Origin: Rhipicephalus microplus
Lineage: Eukaryota > Arthropoda > Arachnida > Ixodida > Ixodidae
NCBI RefSeq assembly: GCF_043290135.1
Contig: NC_134710.1
Location: forward strand, 319,756,616 to 319,820,615
Direction of reading: 5' to 3'
Length of the DNA stretch: 64,000 nt
A model generated the notes under the pieces. The model worked only from the letters and a program-made list of their open reading frames with translations, had not been told where the DNA came from and ran no database searches. This document shows, piece after piece, positions 11,985 to 23,136 of the stretch (position 1 is its first letter; each line of letters opens with the position of its first letter). The translations under genes were made by a program, and so were the position numbers.

Positions 11985-12305
11985 CACTGTGTGATAGTCT
12001 TTGATGCATTACCCCACTCAGAGTGGCTTGTTGCACTCAACACACGTGCAGCGCATCTGTTTGCGAAGTCTTTGACGCTGAGTGGCGTCGGCACAGACGT
12101 AGCACCTTCTCTGGGTCATGATTGCCTTAGCGTCGGTGGGCAGCAACTTCTCTATCGTGTGCCCGGCGCGCGCTTCACAGCGTAAGCGAACGGCGTAAAT
12201 GAAAGCGGTCGGAAGAAAATTGTGAAGTTGTGCACCTGCCCGGAAAGCAAAACGAGTAAAAAAAAAAAAAACTGTGATAATCTTTCGTTTTATCGCCAAC
12301 AAGAT
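11985..12305 (-). pseudogene. piggyBac-like transposase C-terminal remnant
   Basis: The minus strand encodes a cysteine-rich tail reading QRRCYVCAD, then CTCVECNKPL, a stop codon, and degenerate residues ending CIKDYHT. The pattern (basic residues before CxxC, a second CxxC, then C..YHT at the end) is that of the C-terminal zinc-binding domain of piggyBac transposases. Upstream residues LLPTDAKA fit the linker seen before this domain. No DDD catalytic core was found, so this is a fragment, broken by at least one stop. Confidence 0.6.
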
Positions 12306-13839
12306 GGAGTTCGTTTTCCCGAGTGCTCAAAAGAGGAAACGCAACTACGGCGGGTGTCGTTTGTGTAAATCTACGCCGCACGGAAACAGATGCAATCGGG
12401 GCCCCGCGGGGCAATGAACGAGTGTAACAATGGTCCATTCTTTGAGAGATTATAAACATCAGCTTTGCGGGCGTGATAAGCGATAAGCAGTCCAAACCAG
12501 CCGCACCGCGCGCACGCATTCGGATGGGCAAAGAAAACTCACCGCACCGCTTTGAAAAAAAAAAAAAAAAAGACAGTTGCGCATAGAAAAAAAAAAAAAA
12601 GAAACGTATTTATGAAGTGTGGCAGAACTTGTCAAGCAAGAAAAATGATCGAAAAAGGCACTCGTTTTAACAAACATACAGACCATGCCGTACTACATAC
12701 ATGTATATACTTCAAATACCTTGGGTGCCTTTCAGGTGATGCCGTACATGTACGACGACAATGGCTAATATATTCAAGCCACCCTAACACTAAAATCCAA
12801 GTGGGCATGTTTCGACAATTCAGCGGCTACATTGCTTGATACGTGTATCGTACGGTAATTGATAAAGTAACGCAAATGTAGTCATCTTAATTATTTAACC
12901 AATTATGAATTCCCCAACTTTCGCGCTAGCAATATCTGCCACACGAAGCAATCAAAATTAAGGCCTATAGTTACGCCGTCTCCGGGGCATTAAAAATATT
13001 ACGTATTGGCTAAAACACTATACTTGGACAGGTTCTGTGTACATAGTATATGGGAAGTATTTGGTTTGAAAAAAACTACAGCTTATATTGATGCACTATG
13101 CTATATTTTTTAAAGGGATCAACAACTGGCCAGAATGTTTGGTTAGATACTAGTAGAAACGAAAAGATTATGAAGTATAGTGAGAGATTCGAGCCTTTCT
13201 TTTTTTCGCGTCGCGACTAGGATTTACATTTTCAAATTGTGATTAAACGTTAAAGAAACCGGTATATCGTGCAGCCTAGCGGAAGAGCTTTGAAGTTGGA
13301 TTATAGACTAACACATCAGCGATGAGTCTAACACATCACTGTGCCGCTAGTCGCGTAGTCTGATGTTGTCATGCGTGCTGGTCCTCGAAATCGCAGCGTG
13401 TATATTATCACCCAGTCCCGCTCAATTCTGGGCGGCCTACGACGTAAATGAGTTGCACGGTGAAAAGCGGCGCTGCCGTCGCGGCCATCCCACCCATCAG
13501 TGGCCCAAGTCGAATCACGGCGCATGCGCGCGCAGTGCACGCATGCGCAGTAAAGCACCGCGCTCGAACACGAACAACTCTCGCGCTCACTGTTTGCAGC
13601 ATGTGAGTGGTGGGAGTAATCGTGAACAGACACGGATGTAGAAGAGTACTGACACAGACAGAGCGCTACTTTCAACTGATAACTCATTTTTGCACGAACC
13701 GATAAGTATATGCCGAGCGAGCGGAAATAACATGAACATAACGAACATTTCCCGGATTCACATCGTTGAACCGAGCACGTGTAAGAATGCATTATCGCGA
13801 CATAGCAAAACATTTTTCATGTCTCTGCGTCAAATCGAG
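12306..13839. other. Region without recognisable gene
   Basis: Contains two poly-A runs (12555-12570, 12588-12600). A 161-residue open frame on the minus strand (13328-13813) has no recognisable domain and a biased composition, and is not called. Confidence 0.4.
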
Positions 13840-13935
13840 GTAATGAAGCTTTTTTTTTTTTAAAAAAAAAGCGACACTGAAGGTTGGCTTTCTCAAAAAG
13901 ATCGCTGCTTAAAAAAAAAAAAAAAGCTTCATTAC
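13840..13935. repeat. Inverted repeat with A/T runs
   Basis: GTAATGAAGC followed by a T run (left arm, 13840-13864) is matched by its reverse complement at 13909-13935, which has a slightly longer run. The 44-base interior again contains AGCGA/TCGCT pairing. It could fold into a long hairpin and resembles a small foldback element. Confidence 0.75.
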
Positions 13936-14567
13936 GTTGATGTCTATTACCTCGCAACGCCCAAAGAGGGGCACGCAGCCGCAGTCACGGCAGTGAATTC
14001 CGAGTCGCCCTCGAACCGCATCGTGCACATTATTATTGCGCTCTCTTAGACGTTCGTTCAAGCACCATCAGTTTGTCCTATGTAAATCTTACCGCAGGAT
14101 AGCGGAAGAAGATTCACGACACCAAGGAACGAAGTGCGTTCTGTGTTTCACAGAGCATTCTACTCTATTCACAGCTGGGTAATTCACAATTTGGCAATCA
14201 CCACTCGCAGGCCACGCGTGACATATTTAATTGGCGCCTATCACATAAGTAAATTTGACGGTACATGTGCAAGTTGCCCATCAGTTGCGCTTTTGCAAAA
14301 ATAGATTGCATATCTCGATCATTTTTAAGCTATGCATTTGTTTTAGCTCAATTAATTGTTAACAAGTGACAAAATTTTTGTTGACATTGTATCGCAGTGT
14401 TTATTAACTGTGCCCTTCTACGCATGCCCAATCTTTTCTTTTTTCGCTTATAGTATATGTACACCACTCCACTATCAAACCATTGTTGAAAGTCAGCGCT
14501 CTTTTATATCCTTGTTTATTGCTTATGTAGTTACGCTGCAACTACTTCTAGGGTGTATTCAGGCTGC

Positions 14568-14608
<41 letters not shown>

Positions 14609-15540
14609 ATCAAATCATGTGCTTCCCTTGCAGTTTTTAAAAATAACTTTAGGCTCGTGCATTAACTGTCCTTTTACGTTGGTTTTTACCATCAACTCTT
14701 TTCCTTTCTTGTAACTTGGTTTTATATTATTATTATTATTATTATTTGCTGTGCCTTCTTTGTCCAAATGATTTTAATAATGAACTTAGTACGTTATAAT
14801 TTTATATTTTGCTGTATTAGTCGTTACTATCAATTTTTGATTGACGAACTTTGAGAGTCTGGCCGGTATATTTATATGATCTTGTATATACTTATTTTGT
14901 AAGCAATAAGTCTGGATGTGAATCTGAAAAATACATGTATATTTAAGGAATGCATATCATTACGAGCATAATATTACGAAGAATTCCTTGTCGACGTCAG
15001 TTTCATTCCTGGCACATTTTTTTTTTTACTTTTGAGAGCGTCTCATGAATAGGCAAAGCCTCACAGCAGGCTCATGCATCGTATCGCGAACGCTGCTGGA
15101 TCGTAGGAGAAGCAGGCCGCAGTGCAGAAGTAGCAGGGGCACAAATGTTGCCAACCTTGGGGCGTGATCAACGCTGCTTCGCACTTCAGCACATGGTATA
15201 TCCACGAGGTATACACGGGGTGAGTTATACTGTAGGTGTTTGTGATGCAAACAACTTGCTTCTTGTGGCGCTAATGCATTGGATGCTGCATGTTTAGTGC
15301 AATTCGACCTCTGTGATCGTTAGCTTGAACATCATAAGTGTAGCAACGGCAACCGCCTTTAGATGGAAGCTAAAAACGAACATATCCGTGTGTATACGCT
15401 TCGATTTGGGTGCGCATGAAAGAATCCAAGTTGGTCAAAATTAATCCAGAGTCCCGCATATACGGCGTGTCTCGTAACCATATACGGTGGGTTTTGTGCA
15501 CTTTAATCCTAGATAATAATTAACTCGCGAGAAAAGTGTA
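13936..15540. other. Region without recognisable gene, with a (GCT)n(GAT)n tract
   Basis: A compound trinucleotide microsatellite of GCT then GAT units lies at 14563-14609 and a TTA repeat at 14727-14746. The rest is AT-rich, with nothing coding recognised. Confidence 0.5.
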
Positions 15541-15632
15541 TATGAGGACGAAGTGAAGACACGTATGAGGACGAAGTGAAGACACGTATGAGGACGAAGT
15601 CAAGACACGTATGAGGACGAAGTGAAGACACG
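15541..15632. repeat. Tandem repeat, 23-bp unit, four copies
   Basis: The unit TATGAGGACGAAGTGAAGAC plus ACG repeats at 15541, 15564, 15587 and 15610. The third copy has one substitution (GTCAAG for GTGAAG). The 23-base unit is not a multiple of three, so it is not a coding repeat. Confidence 0.95.
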
Positions 15633-17020
15633 ATCTGACATACACGGGCTCCACGTGTTTACACCTCGTGTATTCGTTGCGTATAGCCGTCCGTCTTGCG
15701 CCACACTTTCCTCAAGCAATGAAATAATTATAGCTCAGCGACAAGCCCTGTCAAAATGCAATACACTGTGGCCACGTCGAGAACGTCCAGTTCTCTGACG
15801 TGCTTTGCAAACATGCCGCTCTGTTTGCGCACTGTATTCGTAATGCTTGCACTCTGTGTAGAGATGACTCTTTCTTCTCGCGGGGCCCTCAGCGCCGTAC
15901 AGCTGCCGCGAATATAGCCCCGTCAAGTGCCGTGTGCAATACGAAAGACACGCGGCATACGAACGTGCCGTTACCGCTCGGCTAACCGCCCGTCTGATTA
16001 AAGCGGACAGCATTGTTCAAACTCTACACAAATGCTAATCATATTCGAATATAATGTAATGATGTAATAAATTAGCATAGATGTTAGCATGACACTCACA
16101 CTGATGTCAAGGTTAGTGTTGTGCTAGCGATGCTACAAAGGCATAGAGATGAACCACGCATATTTTTTTTTTCTTTTTCAACAGCCGAAATTAGAACCTC
16201 TAATAGAGGACACATAACGATTTGCCGTGGAAGGGACGACTCAACCTTGCACTAATATTTTAATATAAGAGCGAAATAACGTTGATACCAGAAAGGTTTA
16301 CGAAAGCGTACGTTTGAAAAAGCAAAGCAAATTTATCCTGAGCTCATGTCATAAACTAAATCCGATGCACCTCTTATTTTGATGTACATGCGCGCTTACA
16401 AAGATGCATCCATTAATTAATGTGCCATGAGACGACGTTTCATTAACGAAATAATTAGCGTATAGGTTGTGCAGAGACACCGTTGGAGATGTCATGCATA
16501 TGGCGATATTGCTTGTGTTGAAGCAATACACGAGAGTTATTGGGTGGTAGAATAAAAGTGTATGACTCATAAACGAATAAAATTTTCGACGAAAACTGTT
16601 TTTAAATAAACTTGAATATCTAATATTTTCACACTTTTAAGCGAAGTGGAATTCGATGTTGAGTGAGAGTAACGTATATTAACAAAAAAGTCCAAGATAT
16701 TTATTTATTTATTTTGCATGAAGGGGCTCGATGCATTCAACAGCGCACATTTCTAACTGGACTTAATCCGGGCGTCTGAGGAGCATGCAAGAGAGACACA
16801 AATGGAAGGTCGTCCTGCCAGTGCACTATGGTAACCAATGAACCCTCTGCTGAGAGGGGACGTATCGATCGTGCAGTTTAGTCTGCATGGATTTGCACTG
16901 CGATGACGCAATATTCGATATCGGTCTAGTATTTTCTTTATTTAATTACAGTGTCTGCGTTACTAGCCACGTTTACTCGGCGAGAGACCGACGTCAAACT
17001 TGCGGGAAGGAAGCACAGAA
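15633..17020. other. Region without recognisable gene
   Basis: No coding segment or RNA gene was recognised. Missing ADH5 exons were looked for here without success. Confidence 0.4.
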
Positions 17021-17480
17021 TTAAAGGGCCACTCGCCAACCCGCGTTTAAAGGTGAGGGGATGATTTTCTCCTCTCCTTCATACACACGGTGCATCCTCC
17101 TCACCACTTAGTTCTTGAATGCACGTGAACAATATCAGCATTAAGTGCTAGAGCCTATCCGGATTACGCACTGTTCGGGTGCACGCTGTTATCGCCGCTT
17201 GCGCAGTTGTGAACACAAAAAATGAAGTTTGATGGGTTGATTGTGCACGATATTCATGCGAGACAAAAAAAGAACGGATGGGCGGCTGCATGGCAAGGCA
17301 GTGCAGGAGACAAATCACACGTTATATTTCACGTATATCAACGAATCGAGAGAATGCACGCTGTAGACGTAATGGGAACTACTGTACGTCACAGTAGTGC
17401 GCCAAGAAGCACGAGAAACATCGGGAAAGGAATGTTGCGCTCTTTTTTGTATTTTGGGAGCTTGGTGAGTGGCCCTTTAA
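17021..17480. mobile_element. TTAA-flanked MITE (piggyBac-type non-autonomous element)
   Basis: The left end reads TTAA then AGGGCCACTCGCCAA, and the right end is its near-exact inverse, ending GAGTGGCCCT then TTAA. The 460-base element has short terminal inverted repeats and a TTAA duplication, which is the piggyBac target. It carries no transposase. A similar end (TTTAAAGGGCCACTTGG) occurs alone near 62447. Confidence 0.8.
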
Positions 17481-18489
17481 ATACATAGGTATAGCCTTTG
17501 TATCCCCGCAAACTCCTTAGCATTGCATAAGATTTCCTTCGCATGATATCTAACGCAAAACATTTACTTTTAGTGTAATATAATATGCAAAGCTTCACTT
17601 TTTGCGGTATAGTCAAATACGTGACATGGTTTCATGTTACTGCATTACGTCTCCGAATTGTGTGTACCCTCCACTCATATTAAACTTCAAACAATTTTTT
17701 TTTACAGTCGATGCTATAGACAGCTTAATTTTCTTTCATGTTTATCATGTAAAACAGGTTCCAATTACACTTCCGACTCTGGAACCTCCTCTGGTATATC
17801 GACCTATAACAATTCGTTTTGCGTCAATAAAATTTAAATTTGATTCGGCAGCTAACTGCGTGCCCATTACCTGTACAACCAGCTCAACATTTTTTTTAGC
17901 TTATGCTTTGACGACTTGTGCATGTTTTGTCGTAGTTGGCGATTGCGCGTAAGGGTATGGTGTTGCCGCACGTTTTCAAGCCTTCAGTGTTTTAGGTAAT
18001 GCAAGTTAACGAACAGAAAATAATGGCAGATGACTCGTGTATTTATAGTGAACGAAGAGAACTTTGTATTTTTTTTGCCTATCTGAAATATTGACTTCCA
18101 CGTCGAATTTTTAATATCTAATTTTTGTATGGTTATGTTGTTTTTGTGCTTTTGTATATTATTTTCAACGTATACTTATTTGTTTTTACTTTTGTTGCCG
18201 TTATTCTCTGTTTCGCGAACTTTAAGTCAAGTTATTTTGTTTTTCTTCTTGTTTAGTTTAATCAAAAATTGAACATTTCCATACCTCGTTTCAGAACGTG
18301 CGCAAAAAAGGCCGCGAATGATATGTCTTCAAGGACGCAACGCGTACAGCACATGTGCTTTTTTTTTTTTCCAACTTGTAATATTCACTGTGAGTACGGC
18401 CACCAAAGAGTGGAGAACACCTCAAAACACCTGCGGCACACTTGCGTAGAAATACATTTGCAATAACAACGGCGCCCGTAAACACGCGA
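17481..18489. other. Region without recognisable gene
   Basis: AT-rich. It would lie in the intron following ADH5 exon 5 if that gene continues leftwards. No exon was recognised. Confidence 0.4.
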
Positions 18490-19040
18490 GATGATGATGA
18501 TGAAGATTGAAAACATTGATTTTAAAACAAAGAAAGAGGAGCAGCCCACAACAGGCTCCGCAATTGATGGATCCTCATTCCGGGACCTCATTGGCATCAG
18601 CCAACATCGGTATCAAGTTTCTTTGAGACTGTCTGAGCAACTGAGCAGGGCCGCCTCCCACTCCTATCGGGCTGGGTTAGGCTTGGGGGAAAGAGCTGAG
18701 TTGGGCTGACAAGCCCAAACGATGTGGTAGGTGTCAGCCCCACAGTATTGGCACTTACCAGTGAAAGAAAATCGAAATGTTTCAAATTGAAATGTTTCAA
18801 ACACAACGGTAGTGAAAAGGCGCAGCAAGATACGTTGATTATAGACTTTTCCAGCCCCTTTGATGGAGGAAGGTATGAACGACGTATATCTCTGTGCTAG
18901 GCCGCGATGCCTTTGAATGTGAGGAGATATCTGCCTTCGGGTTTTTGGGTACCCGGGATCTAAGTGAGACGCCCGGTGAACGAGTGATCGGGCTGCCCTG
19001 TTTGCTGCTTCATTCCCCATCAATCCCTGGTGGCCTGAAG
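18490..19040 (-). pseudogene. LINE 3' fragment (RNase H end and zinc knuckle)
   Basis: The minus strand opens with GNEAANRAARSLVHRAS, the end of an RNase H domain of the GNExAD type. It continues to a CQYCGADTYHIVWAC zinc-binding motif, then the usual proline/asparagine-rich C terminus, a stop, and an ATC-rich tail at 18491-18502. This is a 5'-truncated non-LTR retrotransposon with frame breaks. It belongs to the same broad type as the 3' end at 39565-39835 and sits downstream of ADH5 exon 5 in the same orientation. Confidence 0.75.
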
Positions 19041-19304
19041 TACGTGCATGAACTGGCCGACGGGTGGGAGGGTCGATTCTCCGGTAACATTATTTCCGCT
19101 AGCGGTGTGACTAGTGATGTGACCCTAACGTCCTCATAAATGCATATACACGTGCATGTGATCTTTGATTTGTTCAGAGAGCTGGTACAGCTTTTATGAT
19201 GCGCCAACTTGGCCGCGCCCAAAACACCACTGCCTTGCGCACCGAGTGCCAGCGCTAGAGCTCATTCGCCCCAAGTTCGCGACGCATGAGTATGCCTTTC
19301 TGAC

Positions 19305-19437
19305 CTTGCAGAGCGAGTTCTCAGAGACCACGGTGTACTCGCTGAAGGTGCTGATGCCCATAAAGTGGTAGAGGCGGTGTCCCTGGCACATGAACCGGGT
19401 CGTCCCATCCGGCATCAGCCCTCGTTCCTGGGTCGTC
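19305..19437 (-). CDS. ADH5: ADH5-like class III alcohol dehydrogenase, exon 5
   Basis: 133-base exon with acceptor CTGATTCAG at 19438 and donor AAG|GTCAGA after 19305. The first base completes the Arg codon begun in exon 4. It then reads [15 protein letters not shown], later [12 protein letters not shown] and SLCK, matching the segment of S-(hydroxymethyl)glutathione dehydrogenase between the structural zinc loop and the coenzyme domain. The exon ends in phase 0. Vertebrate ADH genes have a longer exon here that continues into the coenzyme-binding part; in this window the next exon could not be found. Confidence 0.93.
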
Positions 19438-20171
19438 CTGAATCAGAGAAAGCCGCGCGCGAATCCTTCAGCACCACTGCGGCATGTCTTAGCTCAGAAG
19501 AATCGATTAATGGGCGAGCACGTGCGCATGGTCTGATTAAAATGTACGTCTTGGCTTGTCATAAGTTCTAACATGAACCACATGTGAGTCTCCTACTGAG
19601 CAAGCTCAACTTGAAAGGCACGAACGAAACAAGAAACAGACAACAGTCATTTGCGACACTGTTTTCGGCCTGCTTCCGACTTAGTTGAGTGGCTTGGCGA
19701 TGTCGCCCTGTGGCCGTGCGTCGGCTGCGACCCACGATGAAAAATCGTCCCGCGAGGATCATTTTGGCGCGCGTACGTGTGCCCGCTGTGCGCGCGTTAC
19801 AGCTTTTATAGTTTCGTGGCCTTTTGACCATCGTCATGTTCGTATACTCATGCGTGACCTACATTCGTAACTATAGCTCCTCCTTTCTCCAACTTATTAC
19901 CGTAAGTAAATAAGAATGTCGTGCGAACGACATTCTCCCTGTGGGTCTCAAAAACGAACACGTTCGCATGGGAAAGACGGGCACAGACTCTGTGTGTATT
20001 CATTGTGGGCGTTTAATCTATAGCTTATGCACGGCTTTTCTAATTTCCTGTTGCGAATGAACTATTAACCCAACAGTATGTTTTTTTTTTGTACTGTAAG
20101 TCACTTTCGCTCCTTTGTCACATTTTTTTTTTTGGTGACAGACGTATGCCTGATTGCGCCCATCTCTTCAT
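19438..20171. other. Intron 4 of ADH5, left part
   Basis: Non-coding between exon 5 and a tandem array. No RNA gene or transposon was recognised. Short T runs occur at 20081-20090 and 20126-20135. Confidence 0.6.
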
Positions 20172-20670
20172 ACAATTTTCGCATTAACACCTGCATCTCG
20201 CCTGTTCACTTCAATGGCAGCCGTGTCTAAAACGCCAAGGCGTTTCGCTGCTTATTCTGCCACTGTCGGCTGAATCGGCGAGACTGTTCGCACACTCTAT
20301 ACTACTGGTCGAGCGACCAAGTTAGTCACAAACGATCACAATTTTCGCATTCACACCTGCATCTCGCCTGTTCACTTCAATGGCAGCCGTGTCTGAAACG
20401 CCGGCGTTTCGCTGCTTATTCTGGCACTGTCGGCTGAATCGGCGAGACTGTTCGCACACTCTATACTACTGGTCGAGCGACCAAGTTAGTCACAAACGAT
20501 CACAATTTTCGCATTAACACCTGAATCGCGCCTGTTCACTTTAATGGCAGCCGTGTCTAAAACGCCAAGGCGTTTCGCTGCTTATTCTGCCACTGTCGGC
20601 TGAATCGGCGAGACTGTTCGCACACTCTATATATACTACTGGTCGACCAAGTTAGTCACAAACGATCACA
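20172..20670. repeat. Tandem array, unit about 166 bp, three copies
   Basis: Copies start at 20172, 20338 and 20502, each beginning ACAATTTTCGCATT and ending near AGTCACAAACGATC. They differ by point changes, a 2-base deletion in copy 2 and small indels in copy 3. The array is intronic in ADH5. The unit length is in the range of satellite monomers. Confidence 0.93.
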
Positions 20671-20995
20671 TATGACCGCTTTGGTAGCAAAGCGACTGCT
20701 TTGGCTCAGTGGCTCGCGGCTCGATTTTTCAGTCGGTTGACCTCAGTCGCAAACCTCTGAACCAATCACAATAATATAGAAAGAGGACATCAGCCCATAG
20801 TATTAGAACAATGGCAATGCGAGTTGTATGCGAACAGACGTGAGTTTGGTGGAGTGACGAGTACAAGTCGCACGCAGGTGTGATCATCAGTCGACTTGGG
20901 TCACATTTAGGCCGCCAGTCACGAATGGTCGCGCGACCGCTACCACGGCTCGTATCACGGCAAAGAGAAGCAAGTGCGGCCGTAACAGAACACAC

Positions 20996-21083
20996 CTGAA
21001 CTTCGAACACAAATTCGTGCGCGGGTTCTTGCAGTAGCGGCACTCCTTGCATTGGGGCGTGGACAGTGGGATCACGTGATCTC
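20996..21083 (-). CDS. ADH5: ADH5-like class III alcohol dehydrogenase, exon 4
   Basis: 88-base exon, the same length as I recall for the equivalent exon of vertebrate ADH genes. The acceptor is AATGCAG before GAGATC and the donor is TTCAG|GTGTGT. With the G from exon 3 it reads [18 protein letters not shown], followed by [11 protein letters not shown] and the start of Arg. The four cysteines (CKEC, RYC, NLC) are the structural zinc ligands. The Arg split across the exon 4/5 junction corresponds to the class III arginine that binds the glutathione carboxylate in S-hydroxymethylglutathione. Confidence 0.95.
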
Positions 21084-22038
21084 CTGCATTGTGATACAGA
21101 GGGAGAATAAAAAGAATGCACCATGTACGACACTGAGATTGAATAATATGTGGCGTTTTTTTTTTTTTAAAGAGCCAAATGCCCGTTAACTGAAAATGAG
21201 AAAAACGCACTTTTTTCATACCGAGAATACGGTGGAGCCGGCTCAAACAAATTTTTGCCAGTACGTTTCTCTCTTCTAAATACCTCAAATTTACATTATG
21301 CCTAAAACTTACATTGCGAATTTGGCCGGTATGCAGGAGTAAGGTTTACGTTTGGCTCATATAAATTCGAACATCGCATTTGCGCTTGAATTCGCTGGAA
21401 AATAAAGTCTAAAATGACTCGAATGTATGATATATAGCAATATTTTGCCATAAAATCAGCATCATCCTTGTGCTTCCACCGGTACCGTGCTTCGTAGAAT
21501 GCGCGCAATGACGATTACTAGACTTCAATAGTGAGTGTTTCTTTCTGGCAAAAGGCGTACAATCCTAGACTGTCAGCAGTGTCTTACTTGTTATTGGTAT
21601 CTACTGAAAGCCTTCAAAAATGCTGCAGCTCTTCTTCTTCTCAAATAATTTTACGCCGTGTATTTTCGAATTACTTCTTTCTTTAGTGATATATCGGTGC
21701 CCAATATCGTCACGTCATATGTCTTTTATTTCAAATACACTGTCTTGGAGAGAAATAAGTACTCGTATACTGTTGCGTTTAAAACTCGAAAAGAAACACT
21801 AAGGGGCAAAAAGTGGGAAAATCGACCTCTTACTCTTTATTATTAAGTTTTGTCTACAACATCATGTCCTTCCCTAAGTGCCAAATCGTCTTAGAAAAAT
21901 AATTTTGGAACGTAAACATGACAACTTCTTTCAGCTTGTTTTAGAAGTTAATGATAACTTAGGCGCACTTTAGGCCTGCATGTGCTTCTTTTTGAAAAAA
22001 AAAAAGCCACATGACCCGATCGCAATATGTCGCAGTAC

Positions 22039-22040
<2 letters not shown>
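21084..22040. other. Intron 3 of ADH5, left part
   Basis: AT-rich non-coding sequence with no gene or transposon recognised. Confidence 0.55.
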
Positions 22041-22110
<70 letters not shown>

Positions 22111-22127
22111 CATATATATATATATGT
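22041..22127. repeat. (AT)n microsatellite in ADH5 intron 3
   Basis: About 68 bases of uninterrupted AT, then an imperfect ACATATATATATATATGT palindrome. Confidence 0.95.
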
Positions 22128-22448
22128 TACACTCAGTGCTACATGAAAAAATTTTCCTTTTCTTGGTGCGCACGCGTACAACCCGCACTTATTTTGGGCA
22201 GGAACCGTGCAAATGCCGCACTTTTCGTCATCATTTGACTTTGTTCTCAATGCGACCACGGCACCCGGAATACCTACTTGTCACTGCCCCAAAATACAAA
22301 TTTGAAAAGTCAAAAGACAAAGGAAAAGGAACGGGCACAAAAATAGTCTTTTGTGAAATAGCTGCCAAAACAGGATAACCAACAGTCTATAGGCTGTGGA
22401 TGAGAGCCTAAGTCAAGCTATTTCAAAACAATTTCGAACCGGCTCCAA

Positions 22449-22526
22449 AGGGGTGGGGGGGTGGGGGTGGCTGTGCTTCACACTAAGCCGTCTGGAAGAA
22501 GCCCGAGTCCCCCCCCCCCCCCTCCC
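22449..22526. other. G-run and C-run pair, possible G-quadruplex
   Basis: Four G tracts (GGGG, GGGGGGG, GGGGG, GG) separated by single T bases lie at 22449-22470. A run of about 13 C follows at 22509-22521. It fits a quadruplex-forming motif and also a G:C hairpin. It is intronic in ADH5. Confidence 0.5.
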
Positions 22527-22544
22527 GTTTTCTCCGCCCATGGT

Positions 22545-22985
22545 AATGATTGTACTCCTAATAACGAAACAACAAACGGGAGAGCCACCACGATGTCGGC
22601 TGTAACGAAGAAATATTTGATGCGTGCGAGGCTGAGAACTTAAAGCGTCGCATAAAAAGCAAAATAAGTATCGAAACACAATTCACCACCACATTTCTTT
22701 AAAATGCGACTGCGACGTCGAAAACTTAACGCAGGCCTGCTTGCAAAACAAACTTTGTTCTGTCGTCATTTCCCATTCTCATGCTGCGGTCTATTTAGTT
22801 CGAAATGCTGCAAAGAGATAGGTAAGAATGAACTATTCTATAGTGAGTTTGAAATAGGTCTATTGCGCGAGCCAGATTGCCGGTTTGTTAGAGCTGTTTT
22901 TTTCGGATGCTTTTCTAACGAATATCGGATATAACGAACTTGGTACCAGTGCTACTTCGTTATAACGTGTTTCGCCTGTATAAAT
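22545..22985. repeat. Interspersed repeat in ADH5 intron 3 (copy 1)
   Basis: Shares a long diverged match in direct orientation with 24612-25232. Shared anchors are an AAGAAATA block, a CACATTTCTTTAAAATGCG block, GCGAGCCAGATTG followed by TTTGTTAG, and a TGCTACTTCGTTA end. The terminal TTCGTTATAACG is like the ends of Tigger-type MITEs. No transposase is present. Confidence 0.7.
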
Positions 22986-22994
22986 ATAGCCTAC

Positions 22995-23136
22995 CATTCT
23001 TGAAGCCTGTCACTTTAGGTCCGACGCTCTCAACGATGCCAGCGCCTTCGTGTCCGAGGATGCAAGGAAAGACTCGGTCCGGGTCTAGGCCTTCGAGGGC
23101 GTTCGAGTCGGCGTGGCACACGCCCGTGTGCAGAAT
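22995..23136 (-). CDS. ADH5: ADH5-like class III alcohol dehydrogenase, exon 3
   Basis: 142-base exon encoding 47 residues plus the first base of a Gly codon. The acceptor is TTCTCTCAG before ATTCTG and the donor is AATG|GTAGGC. It reads [16 protein letters not shown], then [20 protein letters not shown] and [11 protein letters not shown]. It supplies two catalytic zinc ligands: Cys of GVCHAD and His of GHEGAG. The family motif CHTD is CHAD here. The threonine, which acts in proton relay in zinc alcohol dehydrogenases, is alanine, encoded GCC between CAC and GAC. The Glu of the family motif ADPEG is Asp (LDPDR). These changes are unusual for an otherwise conserved class III enzyme. Confidence 0.95.

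Noticed and set aside
13328..13813. 161-codon minus-strand open frame
   Set aside because: Cys/Ser/Arg-rich without a spacing pattern of any family I know, and no splice or homology support.
20172..20670. CRISPR-like regular repeats
   Set aside because: Units are contiguous 166-bp tandem copies without spacers, and the window is eukaryotic.
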